From: Planctomycetota bacterium
GTDB lineage: Bacteria; Planctomycetota; UBA1135; UBA2386
Length of the DNA stretch: 52,312 nt
Direction of reading: 5' to 3'
NCBI GenBank assembly: GCA_021776805.1
Contig: JAJFFD010000036.1
Location: 1-52,312, forward strand
Made by a program: the position numbers and the translations under genes. Under the pieces are notes generated by a model. It was not told the origin of the DNA, made no database searches, and saw only the letters and a list, made by a program, of their open reading frames with translations. Position 1 is the first letter of the stretch; each line of letters starts with the position of its first letter. Below, in pieces: positions 45,006 to 52,312 of this stretch.

Positions 45006-45431
45006 ATGGGTGGAAAGTTAAAGGCCTTCTTCAAGTTTCTGATCGTGGCCGCGATCGTGGGGGGCTTCAGCCTGCGCATTTATAGAAACTTCGTCCCGGA
45101 AGGGGCCGAGTTCAAAGCCTATGCCCTGGAGTCGGAGGAGGGACCGGTCTTCCCCCAGGTGGGAACACGACCGGAACTCAAGGTACGCTTCGAACGCACC
45201 GGTGACACCAAGGGTGGCAACTACCACTCCTGGGTCGTGTACGACGATTGGATCTGGGGCAAGAAGGTCGTGGCCCAGGGCTTTAGCTCCCACAAGGTCT
45301 ACAAGCAGGAAGAGCCCTTCCCCTTGAAGTGGATGCCCAACGGCGTCTCGATCGAGGTCAAGTTCATGAACAAGGCCATCGGCGGCGCGCTCGAAACCAA
45401 GATGTACGAAGTCATCCCAGTCGACGGCTAA
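45006..45431 (+). CDS. small membrane-anchored protein of unknown function
   Basis: 141 residues from the ATG at 45006 (a TTG two codons upstream is less likely). An N-terminal helix (about 9-27, FFKFLIVAAIVGGFSLRIY) is followed by a beta-rich exported domain with KVRFERTGDTKGGNYHSWVV. No Shine-Dalgarno and no recognised family. Its stop overlaps the MgtC stop on the other strand by 4 bp, and the leftward terminator at 44930-44955 lies upstream of it, so it may be covered by antisense transcription. Confidence 0.68.
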   Translation: MGGKLKAFFKFLIVAAIVGGFSLRIYRNFVPEGAEFKAYALESEEGPVFPQVGTRPELKVRFERTGDTKGGNYHSWVVYDDWIWGKKVVAQGFSSHKVYKQEEPFPLKWMPNGVSIEVKFMNKAIGGALETKMYEVIPVDG

Positions 45432-46096
45432 CGCTTCTTCGCCGGCGAGATCCTCAGGACCTGATCATTCTTGACGACTTCCTCCTCGAGGCCGGCGAGC
45501 TTGTGCTCCGGCCAACGAATCATGACCTCAACGCCCAGGCCAGCGTCCTGCTTGCGCCGGAAACCTACCATGCTCACCTGAGCTCCCCGTCCGCGTAGGT
45601 CCGCGAACAAGTCGTCCATGGCCGCCTCGCCGACAAACTCGAAGTAGTAGGCACGGGTGCTGCGATTCCCGAAGAAGAGGCGCCAGGACAACAGCTCCAA
45701 GGTTGCCAGGGAAACGAGGGTGCCGACAGCGAGAATGCTCCAAAGCTCCGCACCCGCAGCGAGACCCAGACCCGAGACGGTCCAGATGGTCGCCGCCGAA
45801 GTGAGGCCGGCAACGGTGAAGCCGGAGCGGATGATGGTGCCCGCCCCGAGAAAGCCAACCCCGGTCACGACCTGCGCCGCAATTCGACCAGGATCCGCAA
45901 ACGCTGTCCCGGTCGGACTGAGCTCCCGCGAGACCTGCATGAACACCGCCGAACCCACGCATATCAGGATGTGGGTGCGCAGCCCCGCAGACTTGCCACG
46001 GAAGGCTCGTTGCATACCAACCAGCCCGCCTGCGGCCGCTGCGAGACCGAGCTCCAAGGCATAGAGAAGCAGCTGATCCCAATCGATCTCCGGCAT
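45428..46096 (-). CDS. mgtC: MgtC/SapB family membrane protein
   Basis: 222 residues. Five helices in the first 145 residues with the MgtC signature: GGLVGMQRAFRGKSAGLRTHILICVGSA, then GVGFLGAGTIIRSG and LTSAATIWTVSGLGLAAG. A C-terminal ACT-like cytoplasmic domain of about 70 residues follows. MgtC proteins modulate membrane potential or Mg2+ homeostasis. The ATG is 6 bp after the stop of the aromatic fusion gene, so it should be on the same transcript, under the same leader. Confidence 0.85.
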   Translation of the reverse strand: MPEIDWDQLLLYALELGLAAAAGGLVGMQRAFRGKSAGLRTHILICVGSAVFMQVSRELSPTGTAFADPGRIAAQVVTGVGFLGAGTIIRSGFTVAGLTSAATIWTVSGLGLAAGAELWSILAVGTLVSLATLELLSWRLFFGNRSTRAYYFEFVGEAAMDDLFADLRGRGAQVSMVGFRRKQDAGLGVEVMIRWPEHKLAGLEEEVVKNDQVLRISPAKKR

Positions 46097-46102
46097 TGCC
46101 CC

Positions 46103-48124
46103 CTAGCAATAGAGCCGGCGGCCCTGTGCCGCCAGGATCGCTTTGAGAAGCTGCACGAGAGACTGCAAGTCCTCAGGGTGGAGCGCCTGTTCCTTGTCGC
46201 AGAGAGCCGCATCGGGCTCGGGGTGCGATTCGACGATCATGCCGTCCGCACCAGCCGCGGCCCCCGCCATCGCCAGGGGAAGCACCAGTTCTCGACGCCC
46301 CGCTGCGTGCGATGGATCGATGATGATCGGCAGGTCACAGAGCTCACGCAGTACGGGGACCGCACTCACATCCAGGGTGCTGCGCGTGGAGGTCTCGAAA
46401 GTGCGTATGCCTCTCTCGCAGAGGATGACCTGCTGGTTGCCGCCAGCAAAGACGTACTCGGCAGCCTGCAGCAGCTCCTTGATGGTGGCGCTCATCCCAC
46501 GCTTGAGCAGAATCGGCCGGCGCGTCTTGCCCAGTTCCTTGAGGAGGGCGAAGTTCTGCATATTGCGAGCGCCCACCTGCAGCATGTCCGCGCTCGCGGC
46601 GACCCCTTCCACGTCCTCGGGGCGCAGCACTTCCGTAACCACCGGCAAGCCCACCGCACGTCCGGCCTCCACCAACAAGTCGAGGCCGGGGAAGCCGAGG
46701 CCCTGAAACGAATAGGGTGATGTGCGGGGTTTGAAGGCGCCGCCCCGCAGGATGCTTGCGCCGCGTTCGGCCACCATGGCTGCAGCCGACATGATCTGAT
46801 CGCGATTCTCCACCGCGCATGGGCCGGCCATGAGCACGAAGTCGGCTCCACCCACAGGCACGTCAGAAACCATGACTTCCCGTGTCTTGGCCTTGGCGAG
46901 CGCCGCTGCCGGCTTCACCACAGGTGCCACTGCCGGAGGCCCAGTCTCCACGGGCGGAAGATGCACATCGCGTGCCTCCAGGGGTCGGGCCGGATAGCTG
47001 CCGATGACCTTGAGATGGTTGCAGTGCCTGCGAATCTCCTGCAGTGCCTCACGGAGATGTTCGGATCTAGCGTGACCTTCAAGGTCGATGAAGAAGAGAT
47101 ACTCGAAGGGCGATTCGGGGATAGGGCGACTCTCCAAGCGAGTGAGATTGACGTCCCGTTCGGCGAAGACCTGCAAGACCTCGGCCAAGGCACCACGCCG
47201 GTGATGGACGCTCAAGACCAAAGATGTCTTGGCTGGACGGTCCAGGTCCAATTCTTCTTCCTGCCGGCCAAGTAGGAGGAAGCGCGTCAGATTCTTGGGT
47301 TGATCGCCCACGCTCCGGCGCAGCACTTCCAAGCCGAAGTGTTCGGCCGCTTCTTCCGAGCAGATGGCGGCGATGCTCCGATCACCTTCTTCGGCGACCT
47401 TTCGCGCTGCAGCACCCGTGTCATAGACCGCCTCCGCGCGGGCGGAGGGCATGCTGGCCAAGAACTCCTGACACTGGGCCAATGCAACCGGATGCGAATG
47501 CAAGACCTGCAAGTTGTTGACCTCAGCGCCGGGCAAGCCCGCCAGACAGTGCTCCACAATCCACAAGTCCTCGTCCACCACAGAGAGCTGACCCGACGCC
47601 AGATGCTGGTTCACCTCCGGAATGCTCCCGCAGATGCTGTTCTCCACGGGCAACAGTAGATAATCGACCTCGCCACTCTGCAGGCCCTCCACCGCCTTGC
47701 GAAAGCTCTCGTAGCCCCGAGGCAGGGCGCGGCCCCCCCGGCTCGCGAAGAGCTTTTGGATGCAGAGATGGCTGTAGGAGAGCTCCTCCCCCTGATAACC
47801 GACCCGATGGCTCTCCATCCCATCTGCCACGGCGGCTGTCTGTTGATCCACCTGCTCGCTGCGCGAGTAGCTGAGAATCTCACGCAAGATCCGCGCGGTG
47901 TGAAAAGAGGACAGACCCTGAGCCTCCGCGTCCTTCGCCCACTTCTCTCTCAGCTCGCGCTCACGCCGGGGATCAAAAACCGCGGCCCCCTGGTCGCGGT
48001 TCTTGGCCGATCCGATGTCCTGCACCGCATCCATGCGGTCCTTCAGCAAGCCGATGAGTTGACGGTCCAATTCGTCGATGCGCTTGCGCACATCGCCCAG
48101 GTCTTCTCGAGAAGCAGAGTTCAT
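46103..48124 (-). CDS. chorismate mutase - prephenate dehydratase - ACT - DAHP synthase fusion
   Basis: 673 residues from ATG 48124. 1-92: AroQ chorismate mutase ([18 protein letters not shown]). 106-287: prephenate dehydratase ([24 protein letters not shown], and NLTRFLLLG with catalytic Thr). 300-380: ACT domain with the Phe-binding GALAEVL and ESRP. 383-420: Pro/Ala linker. 421-670: DAHP synthase of the KDO8P-synthase-like type ([41 protein letters not shown]). It thus carries the first step of the shikimate pathway plus two steps to phenylpyruvate. The ACT should give Phe feedback inhibition. No Shine-Dalgarno is visible; upstream in-frame ATG 48196 lies in the terminator region and is rejected as the start. 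mgtC follows. Confidence 0.9.
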   Translation of the reverse strand: MNSASREDLGDVRKRIDELDRQLIGLLKDRMDAVQDIGSAKNRDQGAAVFDPRRERELREKWAKDAEAQGLSSFHTARILREILSYSRSEQVDQQTAAVADGMESHRVGYQGEELSYSHLCIQKLFASRGGRALPRGYESFRKAVEGLQSGEVDYLLLPVENSICGSIPEVNQHLASGQLSVVDEDLWIVEHCLAGLPGAEVNNLQVLHSHPVALAQCQEFLASMPSARAEAVYDTGAAARKVAEEGDRSIAAICSEEAAEHFGLEVLRRSVGDQPKNLTRFLLLGRQEEELDLDRPAKTSLVLSVHHRRGALAEVLQVFAERDVNLTRLESRPIPESPFEYLFFIDLEGHARSEHLREALQEIRRHCNHLKVIGSYPARPLEARDVHLPPVETGPPAVAPVVKPAAALAKAKTREVMVSDVPVGGADFVLMAGPCAVENRDQIMSAAAMVAERGASILRGGAFKPRTSPYSFQGLGFPGLDLLVEAGRAVGLPVVTEVLRPEDVEGVAASADMLQVGARNMQNFALLKELGKTRRPILLKRGMSATIKELLQAAEYVFAGGNQQVILCERGIRTFETSTRSTLDVSAVPVLRELCDLPIIIDPSHAAGRRELVLPLAMAGAAAGADGMIVESHPEPDAALCDKEQALHPEDLQSLVQLLKAILAAQGRRLYC

Positions 48125-48156
48125 GTTTTGGATTCGAAGAGTGGTTAAACAAAGAA

Positions 48157-48183
48157 ACCCACCAGTGCGAAGCACGGGTGGGT
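48157..48183 (-). terminator. attenuator terminator hairpin upstream of the aromatic fusion gene
   Basis: On the - strand: ACCCACC, mismatch, GTGC, loop TTC, GCAC, mismatch, GGTGGGT, immediately followed by TTCTTTGTTT. 7 + 4 base pairs with one C-U mismatch. It ends 33 bases before the ATG at 48124 and starts about 30 bases after the leader stop codon. Reading through it is required for expression. Confidence 0.85.
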
Positions 48184-48212
48184 CTTTCTCGGTCAAGCGT
48201 TAGCTCAGGGTC

Positions 48213-48302
48213 TTATCCCGACCGATCCCATCCCGTACCCGGGCCCATAAAGCCCGGGAAGCTAATAAATCGCGGTGGGGTGCAGTTGCGCAGATCGGTC
48301 AT
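48213..48302 (-). CDS. candidate Phe leader peptide
   Basis: 29 codons, ATG 48302 to TAA 48213-48215. Residues 12-18 read FISFPGF, so three of seven are Phe (codons TTT, TTC, TTT at 48267-48269, 48258-48260 and 48249-48251), plus Trp25. Too short for a conventional gene call. AGGA lies about 12 bases before the ATG. It is followed by the terminator and overlaps RNA segments able to pair alternatively, which is how PheL-type leaders work. It could still be a chance ORF. Confidence 0.7.
   Translation of the reverse strand: MTDLRNCTPPRFISFPGFMGPGTGWDRSG
48220..48236 (-). promoter_or_regulatory. anti-terminator segment (region 2)
   Basis: On the - strand ACGGG-A-TGGG-A-TC (48224-48236) can pair with GA-CCCA-CCCGT of the terminator's 5' arm (48174-48184): 11 pairs with two single-A bulges. 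The same region (48220-48227) is also the perfect 8-bp complement of 48293-48300 at the start of the leader ORF, giving a competing structure. Confidence 0.65.
48238..48258 (-). promoter_or_regulatory. pause-type hairpin over the Phe codons
   Basis: CCCGGGC (48252-48258), loop of seven, GCCCGGG (48238-48244), a perfect 7-bp GC stem. It contains the second and third Phe codons of the leader, the position of the 1:2 pause hairpin in classical attenuators. Confidence 0.65.
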
Positions 48303-48433
48303 TGGACGCGGGCATCCTGCGCTCTACGCCGGGAACAGTCAAGCCCCGGATAATCCCCCGGGCAATGATCGGTGAAATCACAGCCTCTTCAGGGGAAACT
48401 CATGCTCCCTGGCACCCCTCGCAAGGAACCCCG

Positions 48434-50722
48434 ATGAACAGCAGCCGCCATCTCTCCCTTCTCATGATTCTCGCCTGCTCCCTGCCCACCGCCGGCTTGC
48501 AGGCCCAGGAAGACGACGGGCGCAATGCCGAGACGCGTCTTCGCTGGCACCGCGAACACATGCGCATGCGGGTCGATTCGCCCTTCAAGGAGCTCGAATG
48601 GCGCTTCATCGGTCCGGAGATCATGAGTGGTCGGGTCACCGACATCGCCGTGCCCCCCGACCAGCCCTATACCTTCTATGTAGCCACCGCCTCCGGCGGC
48701 ATCTGGAAGACGGTCAATGAGGGCACGACCTGGGAGCCCATCTTCGATGATGCCCCATCCACCTCGGTCGGCGATCTGGCTGTCGACCCCAACAACCCGC
48801 AGAGGGTCTGGGCAGGGCTAGGCGAAGCCAACATCTTTCGCAGCTCCATGGCCGGCACCGGCATCTACCGCTCGGACAACGGCGGCAAGTCCTGGCGGCA
48901 CATGGGACTCGCAGCCACGCACACGATCGCTCGCATCCTGGTCCATCCACAGAATTCGGATGTGGTCTACGTCGCAGCCGGCGGTCATGAGTGGACCGAC
49001 AACGAGGAACGCGGGGTCTACAAGACCGTCGACGGCGGCAGCAGCTGGCAGAAGGTTCTCTATGAGAGCCCCCGCGCCGGCGCATACGACTTGGTCATGG
49101 ATCCGCAGGATCCAGAGACTCTCTACGCCAGCCTATGGCATCGCATTCGCCTCAAGTGGAGTGACCCCAAGCCTGGCCCCGGCGGCGGCATCTACAAGAG
49201 CACCGACGGTGGCGACTCCTGGCGCCGGGTCAGCGAGGGTTTGCCACAGCGCGACAAGGCCGGTCGCACAGGCCTCGACATCGCCCGCAGCAACCCGAAC
49301 ATTCTCTATGCCCTCATCGACAATCATGAGAGCGCCCGCCAGGCAGAGGAAGGCGAGCGCGACAGCTACGGACGCAGCCGCAGCGAAGTCATCAAGGGCG
49401 CCGAGGTCTACAAGTCGGAGGACAAGGGCGAAACCTGGGCCAAGGTCAGCGAGTCGGGGCGGACCATGCAGCGCCTCTTCTCCACCTACGGCTGGGTCTT
49501 CGGCCAAATCCGGGTCGACCCAAATGACGCCGACCGGGTCTACATCATGGGTGTGCCCATGCTCACATCCACGGATGGGGGCAAGACCTTCAGCGGCGTT
49601 CGCTACAGGGGCCTACACGGCGACCACCATGCGCTCTGGATCGATCCCAACAACTCGAATTACCTGATCAACGGCAACGACGGCGGTGTCAACATCTCCT
49701 ACGACCAGGGCGAGACCTGGAAGGACTTCGGCAACCTCGGCGTGGTGCAGTTCTACAACCTCACCTACGACATGGCCGAGCCCTTCAATGTCTATGGCTC
49801 GATCCAGGACAATGGCTCATGGATGGGGCCGGTCTCCCACCGCCCCGGACGCGACGCCCCCACCCAGTGGAAGTCCATCCCCGGTGGCGAAGCCAGCTAC
49901 CACGCCTTCGATTGGAACGACTACAACACCCTCTACTCGGAGGGCTTCTACGGGCGCATCCAACGCTCGAGCATGAACCCCCGGGAGACCACGCGCATCA
50001 ATGTGCCCCAGGTCGAGGGCGAGGACGAGCTACGCGGCCAATGGCTGGCCCCCTTCATCGTCTCCAAGCACAACTCACAGGTCATCTACCATGGCATGCA
50101 GTCGGTCTACCGCAGCATGAACCGCGGCGACGACTGGACCCGCATCTCTCCCGACCTGAGCTACAACGACCCGGAAAAGCTCGGCGACATCCCGCACCAG
50201 GTCATCTCCAGCCTGAGCGAGAGTCCGCTGAAGTTCGGCCTGGTCTATGCAGGCACCGATGATGGCCGCGTGCACGTGACCAAGAACAGCGGTGACGAAT
50301 GGACCGAGATCATCGCCGGTCTACCGGAGAAGAAGTGGGTCTCCCGTCTGGTCGCTTCCGCCTATGACGAAGCCACGGTCTACCTGGCTCAGAACGGCAA
50401 GCGGGATGACGACTTCACCGCCTACCTCTTCCGCTCCAAGGACTTCGGCAGCACCTGGGAAGACATCTCCGCGGGCATCCCCTCGGGTCCGATCAACGTG
50501 ATCAAGGAGGATCCGAAGAACGGCGACATCCTCTATGTGGGCACGGATCTCGGTGTCTATGTCACGACGGACGGCGCGAAGACCTGGAACGTTCTCGGCT
50601 CGGGCCTACCGATTACGTTTGTGCATGACCTGATCGTGCACCCGCGGGACAACATCATGGTGATCGCCACGCACGGCCGTGGGATGTACGCCCTCGATGT
50701 GAAGTCTGTGCAGGAGAAGTGA
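48434..50722 (+). CDS. secreted BNR/sortilin (VPS10)-like beta-propeller protein, copy 2
   Basis: 762 residues from ATG 48434, with AAGGA upstream; an earlier in-frame ATG at 48275 adds 53 residues that are not signal-like. Signal peptide about 1-25 (LQAQ). Asp-box repeats throughout (KTVNEGTTW, RSDNGGKSW, KTVDGGSSW, KSTDGGDSW, KSEDKGETW, STDGGKTF), matching copy 1 at 19138-22065 but without its C-terminal domain and without the Arg/Gly insert. GSIQDNGSW and NGNDGGVN are conserved loop motifs also present in copy 1 (GGLQDNGSW). No catalytic residues can be assigned with confidence. Confidence 0.85.
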   Translation: MNSSRHLSLLMILACSLPTAGLQAQEDDGRNAETRLRWHREHMRMRVDSPFKELEWRFIGPEIMSGRVTDIAVPPDQPYTFYVATASGGIWKTVNEGTTWEPIFDDAPSTSVGDLAVDPNNPQRVWAGLGEANIFRSSMAGTGIYRSDNGGKSWRHMGLAATHTIARILVHPQNSDVVYVAAGGHEWTDNEERGVYKTVDGGSSWQKVLYESPRAGAYDLVMDPQDPETLYASLWHRIRLKWSDPKPGPGGGIYKSTDGGDSWRRVSEGLPQRDKAGRTGLDIARSNPNILYALIDNHESARQAEEGERDSYGRSRSEVIKGAEVYKSEDKGETWAKVSESGRTMQRLFSTYGWVFGQIRVDPNDADRVYIMGVPMLTSTDGGKTFSGVRYRGLHGDHHALWIDPNNSNYLINGNDGGVNISYDQGETWKDFGNLGVVQFYNLTYDMAEPFNVYGSIQDNGSWMGPVSHRPGRDAPTQWKSIPGGEASYHAFDWNDYNTLYSEGFYGRIQRSSMNPRETTRINVPQVEGEDELRGQWLAPFIVSKHNSQVIYHGMQSVYRSMNRGDDWTRISPDLSYNDPEKLGDIPHQVISSLSESPLKFGLVYAGTDDGRVHVTKNSGDEWTEIIAGLPEKKWVSRLVASAYDEATVYLAQNGKRDDDFTAYLFRSKDFGSTWEDISAGIPSGPINVIKEDPKNGDILYVGTDLGVYVTTDGAKTWNVLGSGLPITFVHDLIVHPRDNIMVIATHGRGMYALDVKSVQEK

Positions 50723-50742
50723 GGGGGGAGGCTCTCACTTCT
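50715..50742. terminator. bidirectional terminator between convergent genes
   Basis: AGAAGTGAG (50715-50723) and CTCACTTCT (50734-50742), a perfect 9-bp inverted repeat with a 10-base loop, overlapping both gene ends (TGA of the + gene is within the left arm). It serves both directions. Confidence 0.6.
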
Positions 50743-51859
50743 GCTTGCGGCGCAGTTTGATGTGCTGCGTTTCATCTGAGGGGTAGATCGGCACGTGGTC
50801 GCCGGGGAATTTCCCCAATGGCTGGAGTTCGATCTTTCGATAGGCGAACTCATAGGGCATCAGATTCAGCATTCGATCGTCTGGAATGCCCAAGAAGAGC
50901 AAGTTCCCTTCCTCGTCAGTCGTGGCAATCTTGCCGGTGCCCTTTAGGTCCTCCTTCTCCCAGGTGCAACTCACCTCCAAGCCAGGGATCGGAACCCCGT
51001 CGACCGTCGAGAAGTTTAGCGGGAGCTGCCCTTCTCCTTCGAAGACAGGGATCTCGATGTGGTGTTCGCCGCCGGCTCTGACCTCGAATTCCAACGCAAA
51101 GCTGAAGAGCTTGGACTCAGGGGAGAAGCGCAGATCAGCCTCCCAGCGTCCGGGAGGAATGAGCGCAACGAAGGGTCCATCCGAGCCATCAATGACGAGA
51201 TCCTTCGGCGATGACCAGTTGTCGAGCCGGCGATACCAGAACTTGAGCTTGCCCGCATCCTTCTCTCCTAGCACACGATCTACGCTGAAGGTGACCCTGA
51301 GAAGCTGTGCAACTTGAAAGCGGAGCTCCGCAGCCTCACCTGCAGCAATAGTCACCTGCTTGCTCGAGCCGGCCCGCATGGGCACCGCGTAGACCTGATG
51401 GTCTTCATTGAGTTGCACGCTGATCTCATAGTCACCGGCAGGTAGATCTCCGAAGGACAAGGATCCATCCTCCCCACTCGCACGATTCTGAATCTCGCCT
51501 CCGCGATCCTCGTGCTTCAGCCTGATCGCCACGTGCTCGGCGGGTTCACCCGAAGCATTGGTCACCATGACCGAGATGCTTCCCCGCTCTCCACCATCGG
51601 GGGAACGGACCGGCTCCTCCTCGCCCTGGCCTGCCTCGGACTCTGCCCCAACACCTTCCTCCAAGGGCAGCTCTGCCTGGGCTTTGATCGGAGCTCGTTC
51701 CGACTGCATCACCTCTATACCGTCTGAGCCAAGAGCTAGCTCGCCCTCCCCCCGCAACACATACAGGATCGCCAGGCAGGCGATCAGGGACAGAAGGAGA
51801 ATGGGCAGCGTGCGGCCTCGACTCCCCTTGAATGTGGAATGACTCGTGGACTCCTTCAT
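50735..51859 (-). CDS. membrane-anchored protein with Cna/carboxypeptidase-regulatory-like domain
   Basis: 374 residues from ATG 51859, preceded by AAGGAAG; the ATG nine codons upstream has no such site. One N-terminal helix (about 17-36, TLPILLLSLIACLAILYVL) and an acidic linker, then at about 90-180 a Cna-B/carboxypeptidase regulatory-like beta-sandwich (GSISVMVTNASGEPAEHVAIRL... LPAGDYEISVQL). A second similar unit lies at about 275-345 (LNFSTVDGVPIPGLEVSC... LFLGIPDDRML). Probably structural or ligand-binding in the periplasm. Confidence 0.75.
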   Translation of the reverse strand: MKESTSHSTFKGSRGRTLPILLLSLIACLAILYVLRGEGELALGSDGIEVMQSERAPIKAQAELPLEEGVGAESEAGQGEEEPVRSPDGGERGSISVMVTNASGEPAEHVAIRLKHEDRGGEIQNRASGEDGSLSFGDLPAGDYEISVQLNEDHQVYAVPMRAGSSKQVTIAAGEAAELRFQVAQLLRVTFSVDRVLGEKDAGKLKFWYRRLDNWSSPKDLVIDGSDGPFVALIPPGRWEADLRFSPESKLFSFALEFEVRAGGEHHIEIPVFEGEGQLPLNFSTVDGVPIPGLEVSCTWEKEDLKGTGKIATTDEEGNLLFLGIPDDRMLNLMPYEFAYRKIELQPLGKFPGDHVPIYPSDETQHIKLRRKQK

Positions 51860-51942
51860 GACTTCCTTCGCCAGGGATTCTAGCAATGGAAGCTGTCACA
51901 GGGGAAGTCCTGACCTGGGGAGCCAAGCTCCCCACACTCACC

Positions 51943-52224
51943 TCACTCCCCTACCTCAACACCCTTCCAAAACGCGACCCTCCCTTTGATCGCCTCCGCG
52001 GCCTCCTCCGGATCCGGGTAGACCCAGGCCGCGTCCTCGTTGACCGCATCCCCCACCTTGATGTGGAAGTACTTCGCGTCTCCTTTCCAGGGACAGTTGG
52101 AGCTGGTCTCACTCTCTGTGAAGTGCTCCGCAACCAAAGACTCCCGAGGAAAATACTGACAGTCCTCGAGGACGATCATGTCGTCGCTCTCGGCGATGAC
52201 CACTCCCTGCCAAATTGCTTTCAT
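51943..52224 (-). CDS. DUF427 domain protein
   Basis: 93 residues, the complete small DUF427 fold: AIWQGVVIAESDDMIVLED, YFPRESL, TSSNCPWKGDAKYFHI, AAWVYPDPEEAAEAIKGRVAFWKGVEV. The family is uncharacterised; it is a compact cytoplasmic beta-barrel. It starts 10 bp after the stop of the gene entering from the right edge, so it is probably in that operon. Confidence 0.88.
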   Translation of the reverse strand: MKAIWQGVVIAESDDMIVLEDCQYFPRESLVAEHFTESETSSNCPWKGDAKYFHIKVGDAVNEDAAWVYPDPEEAAEAIKGRVAFWKGVEVGE

Positions 52225-52234
52225 TCGTTGTCAC

Positions 52235-52312
52235 TCACAGCTGCATGACCCAGAAGTGGGCCTGGTACGAAAACACGGTAAAGGCCAAACGATCGCCAAG
52301 GGGCGAGTAGGC
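52235..52312 (-). CDS. C-terminal end of a PD40/TolB-like propeller protein (partial)
   Basis: Only the last 25 codons are in the window: AYSPLGDRLAFTVFSY, then QAHFWVMQL and a stop. The motif (F/Y)SP.GDRLAF is that of PD40/TolB-type propeller repeats, here at the very C-terminus. It extends beyond the right edge. Confidence 0.55.
   Translation of the reverse strand, partial: AYSPLGDRLAFTVFSYQAHFWVMQL

Larger units (their letters stand above)
48125..48433. promoter_or_regulatory. divergent control region with attenuator
   Basis: 309 bp between the divergent aromatic fusion (-) and BNR propeller (+) genes. It contains the leader peptide, pairing segments and terminator listed below. A possible - strand promoter is TTGACT (48337-48342), 17 bp, CAGGAT (48314-48319), which would start RNA only a few bases before the leader ATG; support is weak. 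The + strand gene has GCAAGGA about 6-12 bases before its ATG. Confidence 0.6.

Noticed and set aside
48125..48196. N-terminal extension of the aromatic fusion from ATG 48196
   Set aside because: It would translate through the terminator hairpin and adds residues foreign to chorismate mutase; ATG 48124 fits the domain start.

Overview
The window is about 52 kb of GC-rich bacterial chromosome with tightly packed genes, most of them encoding exported proteins. Two large FG-GAP proteins end in a YGSGCPGSAG-type C-terminal domain. I associate that domain with secreted proteins of marine Planctomycetota (the Saltatorellus/Engelhardtia-like lineages), so a planctomycete is my best guess. Outer-membrane porin-like barrels, lipoproteins and a WaaP/Kdo-kinase-like pair indicate a diderm cell. 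There is no rRNA, tRNA or CRISPR array, and no phage region.

Layout. 0-18 kb, mostly + strand: two tandem FG-GAP beta-propeller proteins, a DUF3857/transglutaminase lipoprotein, an M20 peptidase, a small lipoprotein, two tandem kinase-like genes, two porins flanking a polytopic membrane protein, a second M20 peptidase and a small membrane protein. 18-29.5 kb, all - strand: read in the direction of transcription, two paralogous membrane-anchored proteins of unknown function, then an ECF sigma factor, an ArsM-type methyltransferase, a PhnD-PhnC-PhnE-like ABC importer, a BNR/sortilin-like propeller and a class C beta-lactamase-like serine hydrolase. The spacing suggests one long operon or two adjoining ones.

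29.5-31.9 kb is a repeat nest. A methyltransferase-like gene carries an 18-bp minisatellite, a 751-bp gene-free stretch holds three more tandem arrays (13-, 17- and 7-bp units), and a RAYT (REP-associated Y1 transposase) follows. 31.9-36.5 kb (-): a FetAB-like ABC exporter and an S9 peptidase with two RGG-rich inserts. 36.7-45.4 kb: a monooxygenase-fold protein (-), then on + an Lhr-type helicase, Nudix hydrolase, exported SurE, SppA and two small membrane proteins. 45.4-48.1 kb (-): MgtC and a chorismate mutase / prephenate dehydratase / ACT / DAHP synthase fusion. 48.4 kb to the end: a second BNR propeller (+), a Cna/carboxypeptidase-regulatory-like membrane protein (-), DUF427 (-) and the last 25 codons of a further - strand gene.

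The most notable observation is the leader of the aromatic fusion gene. A 29-codon leader ORF has three Phe codons in seven residues. It is followed by a strong terminator hairpin with a U-rich tail, and a segment overlapping the leader's end can form an 11-bp alternative pairing with the terminator's 5' arm. This is the architecture of a ribosome-mediated Phe attenuator placed in front of an enzyme that joins the first step of the shikimate pathway to the phenylalanine branch. The second notable locus is sigma factor-arsM-phnDCE: the sigma factor has seven cysteines, including a C-terminal pair, and no anti-sigma gene lies beside it, which suggests a self-contained metalloid-responsive unit.
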